Positions 1-9,744 are shown, counted from the stretch's first letter. The stretch is 64,000 nt of DNA from UBA4582 sp038106185 (GCA_038106185.1 JAYODE010000002.1:124001-188000); one strand, 5' to 3'. Notes: a model not told the origin generated them from the sequence alone. Program-made: numbers and translations.

Positions 1-974
1 TCCGGCAGCTTGCCGGTGCCGAAGGTGTCGATGCTGATTGAAGTCGGCTCTGCGACACCTATGGCATAGGAGACTTGTATTTCACAGCGCTCGGCCAAGC
101 CGGCAGCAACGATGTTCTTCGCCACATAGCGGCCGGCATAAGCGGCACTGCGATCCACCTTGGAGGGGTCTTTGCCAGAGAAGGCGCCGCCGCCGTGTCG
201 CGCCATACCGCCATAGGTATCGACGATGATCTTGCGCCCGGTGAGGCCGCAATCACCAACCGGACCGCCGATGACGAATTTGCCGGTCGGGTTTATGTGG
301 TACTGAGTGCCAGCATGTAACCACTCGGCGGGTAGAACCGGTTTGATAATCTCTTCCATGACCGCTTCCCGCAAGTCCGCCTGGGACACGTCGGGGTCAT
401 GCTGGGTGGATAGCACCACGGCCTCAATGGCGACAGGTTGACCCTTGGCATCGTACTTGAAGGTGATCTGGCTCTTGGCATCGGGTCGTAAAAATGGCAG
501 TTTGCCGGACTTGCGCATCTCTGCCTGGCGCTTAACCAGGAGATGAGAGTAGGTGATAGGCGCAGGCATCAAAACATCGGTCTCGTTGCTGGCATAACCG
601 AACATCAGGCCCTGGTCACCAGCGCCCTGTTCATGGTCGGCGGTTTCGTCGACACCCTGGGCAATATCCGGAGACTGCTTGCCGATCGCATTGAGAACAG
701 CGCAGCTGGCGCCATCGAAACCCACTGCTGAATTGTCGTAGCCAATGTTCAGAATCACGTCGCGACAGATTTGCTCCACATCAACCCAGGCTGAGGTGGT
801 GATCTCGCCAGCCAGCAACACCATACCGGTTTTGACCAGGGTCTCACAGGCGACTCTGGCATTGACGTCTTGCGCCAGCAATGCATCCAGGATGGCATCA
901 GAAATCTGGTCTGCCATTTTATCGGGATGACCTTCGGAGACAGATTCGGAGGTGAAGAGTGAAGTTCTTGACAT
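1..974 (-). CDS. metK: S-adenosylmethionine synthetase (3' part beyond window)
   Basis: Makes S-adenosylmethionine from methionine and ATP in the cytosol. Reading the minus strand from the ATG at 974 gives an unbroken frame to the window edge, about 324 of the roughly 385 residues usual for the family. Visible motifs are SEGHPDK (residues 13-19), GAGDQG (117-122) and, near residue 265-273, GGGAFSGKD, which are the ATP/methionine and phosphate-loop signatures of MetK. It is divergent from tkt with 182 nt between starts. I saw no convincing SAM riboswitch or MetJ box in that spacer. The C-terminus lies outside the window. Confidence 0.97.
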   Translation of the reverse strand, partial: MSRTSLFTSESVSEGHPDKMADQISDAILDALLAQDVNARVACETLVKTGMVLLAGEITTSAWVDVEQICRDVILNIGYDNSAVGFDGASCAVLNAIGKQSPDIAQGVDETADHEQGAGDQGLMFGYASNETDVLMPAPITYSHLLVKRQAEMRKSGKLPFLRPDAKSQITFKYDAKGQPVAIEAVVLSTQHDPDVSQADLREAVMEEIIKPVLPAEWLHAGTQYHINPTGKFVIGGPVGDCGLTGRKIIVDTYGGMARHGGGAFSGKDPSKVDRSAAYAGRYVAKNIVAAGLAERCEIQVSYAIGVAEPTSISIDTFGTGKLP

Positions 975-1156
975 GGAGTTTCTCACAATTGGCACAGTAA
1001 AGCGGTGAATATTACCCCTAAGCCACGCTGATTCACAGTTGCTGGGCGTGATATCGGCTCACGTTAAATAGAGAAAGTTTTCATGATTCCTCGGGATTTA
1101 GATTGATGTCTCGAAGGGGCTAAGGGAAAATAGCGCGCTTATTCGTCAATGCCGGT

Positions 1157-3175
1157 ATGGACCCAGACATGATTTCATCTCAACAAAGAGCCAATGCGAT
1201 TCGCGCCCTAGCGATGGACGCAGTCCAGAAAGCCAAGTCGGGACACCCAGGGGCACCGCTGGGCATGGCAGATATTGCTGAAGCCCTCTGGACCGGCTAT
1301 CTGCGCCACAACCCGGCAAATCCCAAGTGGCCCAATCGAGACAGATTTGTGCTCTCAAATGGTCACGGTTCAATGTTGATATATGCCCTGCTGCACCTGA
1401 CGGGCTACGATCTGCCCATGGCAGAGCTGGAACAATTTCGGCAGCTGGGATCTCGAACCCCCGGTCATCCTGAATTTGGCCACACCCCCGGCGTGGAAAC
1501 CACCACGGGTCCGTTGGGCCAGGGACTGGCGAACGCGGTGGGAATGGCGATTGCGGAGAAGACACTGGCAGCCTATTTCAATCGAACCCAGGCGGGGCGA
1601 GACTTTCCGATAGTTGACCATTTTACCTACACCTTTGTCGGTGATGGGTGCTTGATGGAGGGTGTCTCTCATGAGGCGGCCTCGCTGGCAGGGACCCTAG
1701 GCCTGGGCAAATTAATTTGTCTGTATGATGACAACGGCATTTCCATCGATGGTGACGTCAAGGGCTGGTTCACCGACGACACGCCGGCACGCTTTCGAGC
1801 GTATGGCTGGCATGTTATCGATCGCGTCGATGGGCATGATTCGCAAGCCGTCGCCGCTGCCCTAGCGGTAGCCAGAAACACGACAGACCGACCCAGTCTG
1901 ATCTGTTGCCAAACCACGATTGGCTATGGCGCGCCCACCAAGGCAGGAACTGCGGCCAGCCATGGATCGCCGCTGGGTGATGCGGAAGTTAAGGGTGCTC
2001 GAGAAGCGCTGGATTGGTCCTATGCACCCTTTGTGATTCCAAACGAGGTTTATCAGAGCTGGAGTGCTCGAGACCAGGGCGCGGCACAAGAGGCGGCCTG
2101 GCAAACCCTGTTTCATGATTACCAAGCACAGTTTCCCGAGCTGGCGGCTGAGTTCAGTCGCCGCCATGCCGGTGACCTGCCTGCCGAATGGGGACCGGCA
2201 ATGGACGCGCTGCTGGAAACCACCAATAATTCGGGCGAACACCTGGCATCTCGGCAGACTTCGGCGAAGGTCATTGCCCATATGGCGGCGCTGCTCCCAG
2301 AGCTGGTCGGTGGCTCGGCAGACTTGACGGGCTCGAACCTGACTAACTGGCCCAACATGCGCCCTGTGACTGCTGAACAACCAAACGGTAACTATATTTA
2401 CTATGGCGTTCGAGAGTTTGGTATGACGGCCATCACCAACGGCTTGGCGCTGCATGGTGGCATTCTGCCCTTCAGTGGCACCTTTCTGGTGTTTATGGAC
2501 TATGCCAAAAATGCGGTACGCATGGCGGCGCTGATGAAGCTCAGAAATGTCTTTGTCTATACCCATGATTCGATTGGCCAAGGCGAGGACGGACCAACTC
2601 ACCAGCCGGTAGAACATCTTGCCAGCCTCAGAAGCATGCCAAATATGAGTGTCTGGCGGCCAGCCGATGGTGTGGAAACCGTCGTGGCCTGGCGTGCTGC
2701 AGTGGAGCGTCAATCGGGTCCGACGGCCCTGGTCCTGTCTCGTCAGAGCCTACCGCATCAAGCGCGAGTCGATTCTCAGATTGCTGACATATCAAGAGGC
2801 GCCTATGTGATGTGCGACAGCATCGAGCCAGCAAAAATCATTATCATTGCGACGGGCTCGGAAGTTGCCTTGGCTGCAGAAGCCTTTCGTCAATTAGCGG
2901 ACAAGGGGATCCCCGCGCGCGTGGTGTCCATGCCCAGTGCGGATGTCTTTGAAGCCCAGGATTCGGTTTACAGAGACGCGGTTCTGCCGCCGAGCAATCG
3001 TTGTCGACTGGCTGTTGAGTCCGCGCACACGGACTACTGGCGAAAGTGGGTGGGTCTGGATGGCCGTGTGATTGGCATGACCAGTTTTGGAGAGTCGGGG
3101 CCGGGTGGTGAAGTCCTGCAACACTTTGGCTTTACCGCTGAGAATATCGTCGAAGTCGCCGGGAGTATGATTTAA
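1157..3175 (+). CDS. tktA: Transketolase
   Basis: Thiamine-diphosphate enzyme moving two-carbon units in the pentose phosphate pathway. 672 residues, close to the usual 660-670. The N-terminus after MISSQQ matches enterobacterial transketolase, with SGHPG at 28-32 (substrate/ThDP His30) and the ThDP-Mg motif GDG at 162-164 closing with the Asn of YDDNG at 190-194. The catalytic Glu is in VREFGMTA in the middle domain. Two starts are possible (ATG 1157 or ATG 1169). It begins a sugar-phosphate cluster: pgk follows after 3 nt. epd, often found between tkt and pgk in gammaproteobacteria, is absent. Confidence 0.98.
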   Translation: MDPDMISSQQRANAIRALAMDAVQKAKSGHPGAPLGMADIAEALWTGYLRHNPANPKWPNRDRFVLSNGHGSMLIYALLHLTGYDLPMAELEQFRQLGSRTPGHPEFGHTPGVETTTGPLGQGLANAVGMAIAEKTLAAYFNRTQAGRDFPIVDHFTYTFVGDGCLMEGVSHEAASLAGTLGLGKLICLYDDNGISIDGDVKGWFTDDTPARFRAYGWHVIDRVDGHDSQAVAAALAVARNTTDRPSLICCQTTIGYGAPTKAGTAASHGSPLGDAEVKGAREALDWSYAPFVIPNEVYQSWSARDQGAAQEAAWQTLFHDYQAQFPELAAEFSRRHAGDLPAEWGPAMDALLETTNNSGEHLASRQTSAKVIAHMAALLPELVGGSADLTGSNLTNWPNMRPVTAEQPNGNYIYYGVREFGMTAITNGLALHGGILPFSGTFLVFMDYAKNAVRMAALMKLRNVFVYTHDSIGQGEDGPTHQPVEHLASLRSMPNMSVWRPADGVETVVAWRAAVERQSGPTALVLSRQSLPHQARVDSQIADISRGAYVMCDSIEPAKIIIIATGSEVALAAEAFRQLADKGIPARVVSMPSADVFEAQDSVYRDAVLPPSNRCRLAVESAHTDYWRKWVGLDGRVIGMTSFGESGPGGEVLQHFGFTAENIVEVAGSMI

Positions 3176-3178
3176 CCG

Positions 3179-4360
3179 ATGAAATTTATCGCCATGAAGG
3201 ATCTGGACCTGCGGGGCAAGCGTGTGCTGATTCGCGAGGACCTGAATGTTCCTGTCAAGGATGGCAGAGTGACCAGTGATGCTCGCATTCGCGCAGCCCT
3301 GCCGACCATCGAGCATGCGCTGAATGCGGGTGCCAGGGTCATGCTGATGTCCCATCTTGGCAGACCCACTGAAGGCTTGCGTGTGAGCGCACAGCCAGAA
3401 GCCAGTCTGGCGCCTGTTGCTCGCCATATTGAGCAGTTAACAGGCAAGACTGTACGGCTGGTAGACGATTATCTACAGGGTTTCGACTGGGGCTCGGAAG
3501 ATCTGGTCCTGTTTGAGAATGTGCGAATCAATGCCGGTGAACTGGCCAACGATGAAGCGCTGTCAAGGCAGCTGGCGGCCCTGTGTGACATTTTCGTAAT
3601 GGATGCATTTGGTACGGCCCATCGGGCTCAGGCGACCACCGAAGGTGTCGCCCGTTATGCGCCGGTGGCTTGTGCGGGTCCATTATTGGCAGCCGAGCTT
3701 GAGGCGCTGGAAAAAGCGATTTCTGCGCCACAAAAACCTGTGATTGCCATCGTGGGTGGGAGTAAGGTATCGACCAAACTTGAGGTCCTGGATGCCTTGG
3801 CTGATCAGGTCGATACGCTGATCGTCGGCGGCGGTATCGCGAACACCTTTCTTGCCGCCAGTGGTATTGAGGTGGGCAAGTCGCTCTACGAGCCTGATTT
3901 ACTGATGACTGCCAGGCAACTGCTGGACAAGACTCACATTCCATTGCCGGTAGACGTGGTGGTCGCCAAGTCACTCGCCGCCGACGCCGTGCCAGTCTAC
4001 AAAAAGGTCGCTGACATTGAGCCAGACGACATGATTCTCGACATTGGCCATCAGACCAGTGAGATGATTGGGGATATTGTGCGTCGAGCCAAGACCATCA
4101 TTTGGAATGGTCCAGTTGGCGTTTTTGAAATTGATGGGTTTGCTGAGGGTACCCGTAAACTCGGCCAGGCTATTGCGGAAAGCGCAGCTTTTTCCATTGC
4201 CGGTGGCGGTGATACGCTGGCGGCCATCGACAAATACGGGCTGGCAAAGGATATCTCATATATTTCAACCGGTGGTGGTGCCTTCCTTGAATTTGTCGAG
4301 GGCAAGACTTTGCCAGCGGTAGCGATCCTGGAGGCCCGGGCGCTGCGGGACAACAGATAG
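3179..4360 (+). CDS. pgk: Phosphoglycerate kinase
   Basis: Transfers phosphate between 1,3-bisphosphoglycerate and ADP in glycolysis/gluconeogenesis. 393 residues, against about 387 in the family. The N-terminal LRGKRVLIREDLNVPV segment, the SHLGRP substrate loop near residue 60, GGSKVSTK (around 197) and the C-terminal GGGDT nucleotide-binding motif are present. The start at 3179 lines up with the usual N-terminus, three bases after the tkt stop, so translation is probably coupled to tkt. The 3' spacer carries a short hairpin (CAGCC CAAG GGCTG near 4370-4383) and a T-run at 4413-4419, but no classical terminator. Confidence 0.98.
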   Translation: MKFIAMKDLDLRGKRVLIREDLNVPVKDGRVTSDARIRAALPTIEHALNAGARVMLMSHLGRPTEGLRVSAQPEASLAPVARHIEQLTGKTVRLVDDYLQGFDWGSEDLVLFENVRINAGELANDEALSRQLAALCDIFVMDAFGTAHRAQATTEGVARYAPVACAGPLLAAELEALEKAISAPQKPVIAIVGGSKVSTKLEVLDALADQVDTLIVGGGIANTFLAASGIEVGKSLYEPDLLMTARQLLDKTHIPLPVDVVVAKSLAADAVPVYKKVADIEPDDMILDIGHQTSEMIGDIVRRAKTIIWNGPVGVFEIDGFAEGTRKLGQAIAESAAFSIAGGGDTLAAIDKYGLAKDISYISTGGGAFLEFVEGKTLPAVAILEARALRDNR

Positions 4361-4478
4361 AGCACACTCAGCCCAAGGGCTGAACCATGGATTCTGCAGC
4401 AGCTTGAGGCGCCTTTTTTATATCGTCAGCAGCGGTATTCGGCGGAAAAAATAAGTCAAATGATAAGGAGTGCCAAAA

Positions 4479-5543
4479 ATGGCGTTAGTGAGTATGCGGC
4501 AGGTGCTGGATCACGCAGCAGAATATCAATATGGCGTACCGGCCTTCAACGTCAACAATCTTGAACAGATGCGAGCCATTATGGAAGCGGCCCAGCAGAC
4601 TGACAGCCCGGTCATAGTGCAGGCATCAGCCGGTGCGCGTAAGTATGCCGGCTCGAATTTTCTTCGTCATTTAATTCTGGCGGCGATCGAGGAGTTTCCA
4701 GACATTCCCGTTGTCATGCACCAGGACCATGGCGCTTCTCCGGATGTCTGTCAGCAATCGATTCAGCTGGGTTTTTCTTCGGTGATGATGGACGGGTCTC
4801 TATTGGCCGACCAGAAAACGCCGGCAGACTATGAGTACAATGTTGAAGTGACTCGTCGCACCACCCTTTTTGCCCATGCCTGTGGCGTCACCGTCGAAGG
4901 TGAGCTTGGCTGCCTGGGTTCCTTGGAAACCGGCGAAGCCGGTGAAGAAGACGGTGGTGGTGCCGAGGGTATTCTCACCATGGATCAATTACTGACTGAT
5001 CCCGATCAGGCTCGAGACTTCGTTCAGCGAACCGGAGTTGATGCGCTCGCCATCGCTATTGGTACAAGCCATGGCGCCTATAAATTCAGTCGTCCCCCCA
5101 CCGGTGATATTCTCGCCATCGATCGTATCAGGGCGATTCATCAACGCCTGCCCAATACCCACCTGGTCATGCATGGTTCTTCGAGCGTTCCGCAGGAGTG
5201 GTTGGCAATCATTAATGAATTTGGCGGTGAAATTCCCGAGACCTATGGCGTGCCTGTCGCTGAGATTCAGGAAGGCATCAAAAATGGTGTGCGCAAGGTC
5301 AACATTGATACCGACCTGCGACTGGCTTCCACCGGCGCCATTCGACGCTTTCTCGCGAAGAACAAGTCTGAATTCGATCCGCGAAAGTATTTGGCGGCTT
5401 CGACAAAAGCCATGAAAGAGATTGTCGTGGCACGTTACGAGGCCTTTGGTACCGCGGGTCATGGTGCGAAAATCAAGCCGATCTCATTGGAAAAGATGGC
5501 AGAGCGATATGCCTCTGGTGCGCTGGATCCGCGTTTGTCGTAA
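4479..5543 (+). CDS. fba: Class II fructose-bisphosphate aldolase
   Basis: Zinc-dependent aldolase interconverting fructose-1,6-bisphosphate and two triose phosphates. I chose ATG 4479 (354 residues) over an upstream in-frame GTG at 4470 because an AAGGAG ribosome site at 4465-4470 lies 8 nt before 4479. The sequence is of the Pseudomonas Fda (Calvin-type) kind: AFNVNNLEQ near the N-terminus, the MHQDHG zinc/catalytic segment, GELGCLGSLETG, and VRKVNIDTDLR near the C-terminus. It is the last gene of the tkt-pgk-fba group. A hairpin (GCAGAC TCTCT GTCTGC, 5580-5596) lies 37 nt after the stop, without a good T-run. Confidence 0.97.
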   Translation: MALVSMRQVLDHAAEYQYGVPAFNVNNLEQMRAIMEAAQQTDSPVIVQASAGARKYAGSNFLRHLILAAIEEFPDIPVVMHQDHGASPDVCQQSIQLGFSSVMMDGSLLADQKTPADYEYNVEVTRRTTLFAHACGVTVEGELGCLGSLETGEAGEEDGGGAEGILTMDQLLTDPDQARDFVQRTGVDALAIAIGTSHGAYKFSRPPTGDILAIDRIRAIHQRLPNTHLVMHGSSSVPQEWLAIINEFGGEIPETYGVPVAEIQEGIKNGVRKVNIDTDLRLASTGAIRRFLAKNKSEFDPRKYLAASTKAMKEIVVARYEAFGTAGHGAKIKPISLEKMAERYASGALDPRLS

Positions 5544-5579
5544 CGTTTGTGCGGACGAACCGGTGTGACTGATCCTGTG

Positions 5580-5596
5580 GCAGACTCTCTGTCTGC
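5580..5596 (+). other. Short hairpin downstream of fba
   Basis: Perfect 6-bp inverted repeat GCAGAC/GTCTGC with a TCTCT loop, extendable by a G-T and a T-A pair. It follows the fba stop by 37 nt. There is no T-run behind it, so a Rho-independent terminator is unlikely; it may be a 3'-end stabilising stem. Confidence 0.35.
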
Positions 5597-5681
5597 TACT
5601 GGGCTTTGGCATACTGATAGCGTGTATCTATTTATCGTTACTCAGTGTCGTTATTAAGTTTCAGGAGGCGTACAGGCCCCT

Positions 5682-7055
5682 ATGCTGGACCTACTCAGAG
5701 CGGCATTCAGTTGCCAGATCTCAACGGATGCAGAGGTGTTGCAGAAATACGGACTCGACTGGACCCGTTTCTACGAGCCGAAGCCAGTGGCCATTATTTT
5801 CCCGACCCATATCGACGAGGTCGTGGCACTGGTTAAATTTGCCAACCTTCACAAGCTGGCGTTGGTGCCATCTGGCGGCCGCACCGGGCTGAGTGGCGGC
5901 GCCGTGGCACATCAGGGTGAATTGGTGGTGTCTTTCGAGAAAATGAATCAAATCATCGACTTTGATTCGACCGATCATTATGTCGTGGTGCAACCAGGTG
6001 TTATTACCCAGAACCTGCAAGCCTTCGCGGCTGAGCGAAATTGTTTGTATCCGGTCGATTTCGCGTCGGCGGGATCGAGCCAAATTGGCGGTAATATCGC
6101 GACCAATGCCGGGGGTATCAAGGTACTGCGGTACGGTTTGACCCGAGATTGGATCGTTGGCCTGAAAGTTGTAACGGGGACCGGCGAATTGCTTGACCTG
6201 AACAAGGGCCTGATCAAGAACGCCACGGGTTACGACTTTCGTCATCTGTTCATTGGTTCGGAAGGGACCCTGGGGCTGATCGTGGAGGCGACTATTCGTC
6301 TGGCACCGCAGTCGCGCGACCTGAATGTCATTCTGCTTGCTGTGCCAGAGATGGCAAAGATCATCTCTGTCCTCGAGACCTTTCGGCAGCATGTCTCCCT
6401 GACAGCCTACGAATTCTTTTCCGAGCAAGCGCTACAGCATGTGATACAGCATACGGGTGGTAGGCATCCGTTTGCTGAACCTTCCGCCTTCTATGCGTTG
6501 CTGGAGTATGAAGCTGGATCGGAGAAGGATGTTGATGCCTCGCTTCTGGCCTTTGAAAGCTGTCTGGAAGCAGGTCTGACGAACGACGCTGTGATCAGCG
6601 CCAGCGAAACCCAACGCCGCGATTTGTGGCGGTTAAGAGAGAATATCTCGGAATCTATCACACCCTTTACGCCCTACAAAAATGATGTAGCCGTGCGTGT
6701 TTCGCGAGTTCCCGCATTTCTTGCGGCAGTCGATGCTGAAGTTGGCCAGCGCTACCCTGATTTTGAGATTGTCTGGTTTGGCCATATCGGTGACGGTAAC
6801 CTGCACCTGAATATTTTGAAACCTGCTGGCTGGACCATCGCCGCTTTCAAGGCAGAGTGTGAAGCGGTCAGTGAGCACATCATGAGAATTGTGGCGGAGT
6901 TTGACGGCAGTATTTCTGCCGAGCATGGCGTCGGCCTGTTAAAGCGCGATCAGTTGAAGTTCAGTCGTTCCGCCGCCGAGATCGCGCTGATGAAATCAGT
7001 GAAGGACGTCTTTGATCCCAACAACATCATGAACCCGGGTAAGTTGTTGAGCTAG
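5682..7055 (+). CDS. FAD-binding oxidase, D-2-hydroxyglutarate dehydrogenase type
   Basis: Flavoprotein of the GlcD/D-lactate dehydrogenase family, 457 residues. The PCMH-type FAD domain covers about residues 35-215, with PSGGRTGLSGGAV near 64 and GGNIATNAGG near 140. The FAD-oxidase C-terminal domain follows, with GHIGDGNLHLNI and SAEHGVGLLKR carrying likely metal/substrate ligands. In Pseudomonas a close relative sits next to serA and oxidises the D-2-hydroxyglutarate made as a side product of SerA. Here serA is not adjacent, so substrate assignment is inference; D-lactate or another 2-hydroxyacid is possible. An AGGAGG lies 13 nt before the ATG. Its TAG stop overlaps the rpiA stop in a shared CTAG. 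Confidence 0.85.
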   Translation: MLDLLRAAFSCQISTDAEVLQKYGLDWTRFYEPKPVAIIFPTHIDEVVALVKFANLHKLALVPSGGRTGLSGGAVAHQGELVVSFEKMNQIIDFDSTDHYVVVQPGVITQNLQAFAAERNCLYPVDFASAGSSQIGGNIATNAGGIKVLRYGLTRDWIVGLKVVTGTGELLDLNKGLIKNATGYDFRHLFIGSEGTLGLIVEATIRLAPQSRDLNVILLAVPEMAKIISVLETFRQHVSLTAYEFFSEQALQHVIQHTGGRHPFAEPSAFYALLEYEAGSEKDVDASLLAFESCLEAGLTNDAVISASETQRRDLWRLRENISESITPFTPYKNDVAVRVSRVPAFLAAVDAEVGQRYPDFEIVWFGHIGDGNLHLNILKPAGWTIAAFKAECEAVSEHIMRIVAEFDGSISAEHGVGLLKRDQLKFSRSAAEIALMKSVKDVFDPNNIMNPGKLLS

Positions 7056-7744
7056 GGTCGGCGCTGGCTCGACTGAGCTCGACGAGTTTCGACCCCGGCG
7101 TCAGTCCCGATCAGGATCAAGTCTGCGGGTCGCAATGCAAACAAGCCGTTGGTGACCACGCCCGGCAGATTGTTAATCGATGCCTCCAATAGCTTCGGGT
7201 TACCGATCTGCAGATCATGAACGTCGAGAATGATGTTGCCATTGTCGGTGACGAAGTCCTGGCGATAAACCGGTCTGCCACCGAGTCTAACCAATGATCT
7301 GGCAACGGCAGAGCGAGCCATAGGGATGACCTCAACTGGCAGCGGAAAACCACCGAGGGTGTTCTGCATTTTCGAAGCATCAACGATGCAGATAAACGTT
7401 TCCGCCACAGACGCGACGATTTTCTCGCGAGTCAAGGCGCCGCCACCCCCCTTGATAAGCTCAAGCTCTTGATTGCTTTCGTCGGCACCATCAATGTAAA
7501 ACTGCATCTCCTTGACGCTGTTCAGATCATAGACCGGAATCCCATGGCTGCGCAGGCGTTGTTCGGAAGCAAGTGAGCTGGCAACAGTGCCGTCGAATTT
7601 ATGCTTGATCAAGGCCAGTGCGTCTATGAAGTAGTTAGCGGTGGAACCGGTTCCCACACCAACCACTGACTGGTTTGTCAGGTGATGGTCGATATAGTCG
7701 GCCGCAGCTTGGCCTACCTGTTGTTTCAACGCTTCCTGATTCAT
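7052..7744 (-). CDS. rpiA: Ribose-5-phosphate isomerase A
   Basis: Interconverts ribose-5-phosphate and ribulose-5-phosphate in the pentose phosphate pathway. 230 residues from the ATG at 7744 (an in-frame TTG lies one codon upstream). Motifs are GTGST at 31-35 (phosphate loop), DGADE at 85-89 (catalytic Asp) and KGGGGALTREK at 98-108, all in the usual order and spacing. The C-terminus ends with a short basic tail slightly longer than in E. coli. It is divergent from ilvA with about 240 nt between them and convergent with the flavoprotein gene. Confidence 0.97.
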   Translation of the reverse strand: MNQEALKQQVGQAAADYIDHHLTNQSVVGVGTGSTANYFIDALALIKHKFDGTVASSLASEQRLRSHGIPVYDLNSVKEMQFYIDGADESNQELELIKGGGGALTREKIVASVAETFICIVDASKMQNTLGGFPLPVEVIPMARSAVARSLVRLGGRPVYRQDFVTDNGNIILDVHDLQIGNPKLLEASINNLPGVVTNGLFALRPADLILIGTDAGVETRRAQSSQRRP

Positions 7745-7984
7745 CAATAAACACCCAAAGTTCGCAATCGTGGTTAAGGAAGCGCAAAGGTTACCGGCTT
7801 CCGGTTCGACGTGTGCTGCCGAGGCGATCAGTTTATACTTTTAGGACGACTTTGCTCCAGATGAAATGTATCGCAAGGTTGAGGCGCGCGCCGTCGGCAG
7901 CCCTTTTGCCCAGCTTCGGGTCAGTTTTGCAGGGCAGGCGAGCAGGCTTTGCAACCGTGCAACTAAAACAGGAAACTCGACCGA

Positions 7985-9505
7985 GTGTTTAGTCACTATA
8001 TTAAGAAAATTCTGGCAGCTGATGTTTACGATGTTGCTGAACAAACGCCCCTGGACTTGGCCTCTGGCCTGTCGCGACGTCTGGGACAGCAGGTGCTGCT
8101 GAAGCGTGAAGATCTGCAGCCGATATTCAGCTTCAAGCTTCGAGGTGCCTATAATCGCATCAAAAAGCTTGATCCTGAAACGCGACAACGGGGTGTCATC
8201 ACAGCATCGGCAGGTAATCATGCTCAGGGCGTGGCGCTGGCGGCACAGAAACTGCGAATTCCGGCAGTGATTGTCATGGGCCGTAACACGCCTGATATTA
8301 AGGTGCGAGCAGTGGCCCGGCTGGGTGCCAAGATCATCTTGCATGGTGACAGTTACGATGAGGCGGCAGATCACGCCCGTCAACTGGCGGTTGAGCAGGA
8401 TTACACCTATGTCCATCCGTTCAATGACCCGGATGTGATTGCCGGTCAAGGCACGGTGGGGATGGAGATATTGCGGCAACATGCAGATCCTATCGATGCG
8501 ATATTTGTGCCAGTGGGTGGTGGAGGATTAATCAGCGGGATTGGCACCTATGTTAAATATCTGCGTCCAGACGTGAAAATTATTGGCGTTGAGGCAGAAG
8601 GCTCAGCTTGTCTCTGGGCTGCGTTGAACGCGGGTAAAAGGGTCCGTCTGAATCCTGACGAATTAGACCAGTTCGCCGATGGTACGGCTGTCCTTCAAGT
8701 CGGCACGGAAACCTTTAAGTTGGCTAAGCACTGTGTTGATGAGGTGATTCGTGTCACCACAGACGAGATTTGTGCTGCTATTAAAGATATTTTTGAAGAT
8801 ACGCGCACCATCTCTGAGCCGTCAGGTGCGCTCGCCGTCGCGGGTTTAAAGCGCTATCTAGCGCGAGCTCAATCGCGCTCGATTCCTCCTCAGACCTACG
8901 TGGCGGTCGTCTCTGGCAGTAATGTTAATTTCGATCGGCTTCGACATATTTCGGAAAGGACCGAAATTGGCGAAGGCCGAGAGTTGTTGCTGGGTGTCAC
9001 CATTCCAGAAAGGCCTGGCAGTTTTCGACAGTTTTGTGCTGCCATTGGCAAACGCAACATTACCGAGTTCAATTATCGTTATGCGTCCAGCTTGGGTGCA
9101 CAGGTACTGGTTGGCATTCAGACTCATCCGCAGGACAGGGACCTGGTCCTGGGCCGGCTTGCATCCCGCTACTCACTGGTTGATTTGTCAGAAAATGAAG
9201 TGGCGGTTCTACATGTTCGACACATGGTCGGTGGCCGCGCAGAAGGGGTAGAGCAGGAACGGTTGTTTCGGTTCGAGTTTCCTGAACGTCCCGGCGCCTT
9301 GTTGCGCTTTCTCACCGGGCTGGGTAAAGACTTCAATATTTCGATGTTTCACTATCGAAACCATGGCTCCGCTTATGGCCGAGTGCTGGTGGGCATTCAG
9401 GTGCCCAAGACAGAAGTCAGCAGATTCGAGGCCAGCCTGGCGGATATAGGCTTTCGTTGGTGGGATGAGACGGAGAATCCGGCCTACCGATTGTTCTTGG
9501 CGTGA
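7985..9505 (+). CDS. ilvA: Threonine ammonia-lyase, biosynthetic
   Basis: PLP enzyme deaminating threonine to 2-oxobutanoate, the first step of isoleucine synthesis. 506 residues. The catalytic domain takes up about residues 1-320, with the Schiff-base lysine in SFKLRGAYN (Lys51) and the PLP phosphate loop VGGGGLISG. Two ACT-like regulatory repeats follow (near 335-405 and 425-500), as expected of the isoleucine-inhibited form. The GTG start at 7985 matches the N-terminus of Pseudomonas IlvA and has AGGAAA upstream. The rpiA-ilvA neighbourhood is typical of Pseudomonas-type genomes. A degenerate 15-bp tandem array begins just after the stop. Confidence 0.96.
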   Translation: MFSHYIKKILAADVYDVAEQTPLDLASGLSRRLGQQVLLKREDLQPIFSFKLRGAYNRIKKLDPETRQRGVITASAGNHAQGVALAAQKLRIPAVIVMGRNTPDIKVRAVARLGAKIILHGDSYDEAADHARQLAVEQDYTYVHPFNDPDVIAGQGTVGMEILRQHADPIDAIFVPVGGGGLISGIGTYVKYLRPDVKIIGVEAEGSACLWAALNAGKRVRLNPDELDQFADGTAVLQVGTETFKLAKHCVDEVIRVTTDEICAAIKDIFEDTRTISEPSGALAVAGLKRYLARAQSRSIPPQTYVAVVSGSNVNFDRLRHISERTEIGEGRELLLGVTIPERPGSFRQFCAAIGKRNITEFNYRYASSLGAQVLVGIQTHPQDRDLVLGRLASRYSLVDLSENEVAVLHVRHMVGGRAEGVEQERLFRFEFPERPGALLRFLTGLGKDFNISMFHYRNHGSAYGRVLVGIQVPKTEVSRFEASLADIGFRWWDETENPAYRLFLA

Positions 9506-9515
9506 CTCGCCTTTT

Positions 9516-9584
9516 TCACTGAGTTTTTTTTCACCGAGCGGTGATTGACTGAGCTGGTTTTGATTGAGCTGGTTTTGACTGAGC
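9516..9584. repeat. Degenerate 15-bp tandem array running into gap 1
   Basis: Directly after ilvA a 15-bp unit close to TGACTGAGCTGGTTT repeats: clear copies at 9546-9560 and 9561-9575, a partial copy at 9576-9584 cut by the N-run, and two more diverged copies at 9516-9530 and 9531-9545. The array disappears into a 100-N gap, so its length is unknown. The 8-T run at 9524-9531 lies in the most diverged copy and could help terminate ilvA transcription. Confidence 0.8.
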
Positions 9585-9684
9585 NNNNNNNNNNNNNNNN
9601 NNNNNNNNNNNNNNNNNNNNNNNNNNNNNNNNNNNNNNNNNNNNNNNNNNNNNNNNNNNNNNNNNNNNNNNNNNNNNNNNNNNN
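9585..9684. other. Assembly gap (100 N)
   Basis: Run of exactly 100 N, the usual placeholder for a gap of unknown size. The left flank is a tandem-repeat array, which probably explains the assembly break. Confidence 0.95.
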
Positions 9685-9744
9685 GACTATCCACAGAAAG
9701 ACTGCCGGCTGAAGACCGCAACGTGTGACTAGAGCAAGGACCCA

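Noticed and set aside
975..1156. SAM riboswitch or MetJ operator upstream of metK
   Set aside because: Only one partial match (TGATGTCT) to a MetJ half-box, no tandem boxes, and no SAM-riboswitch core was recognised.
4370..4419. Rho-independent terminator after pgk
   Set aside because: The small hairpin and the T-run are about 30 nt apart, and the GGCGCC before the T-run cannot form a loop.
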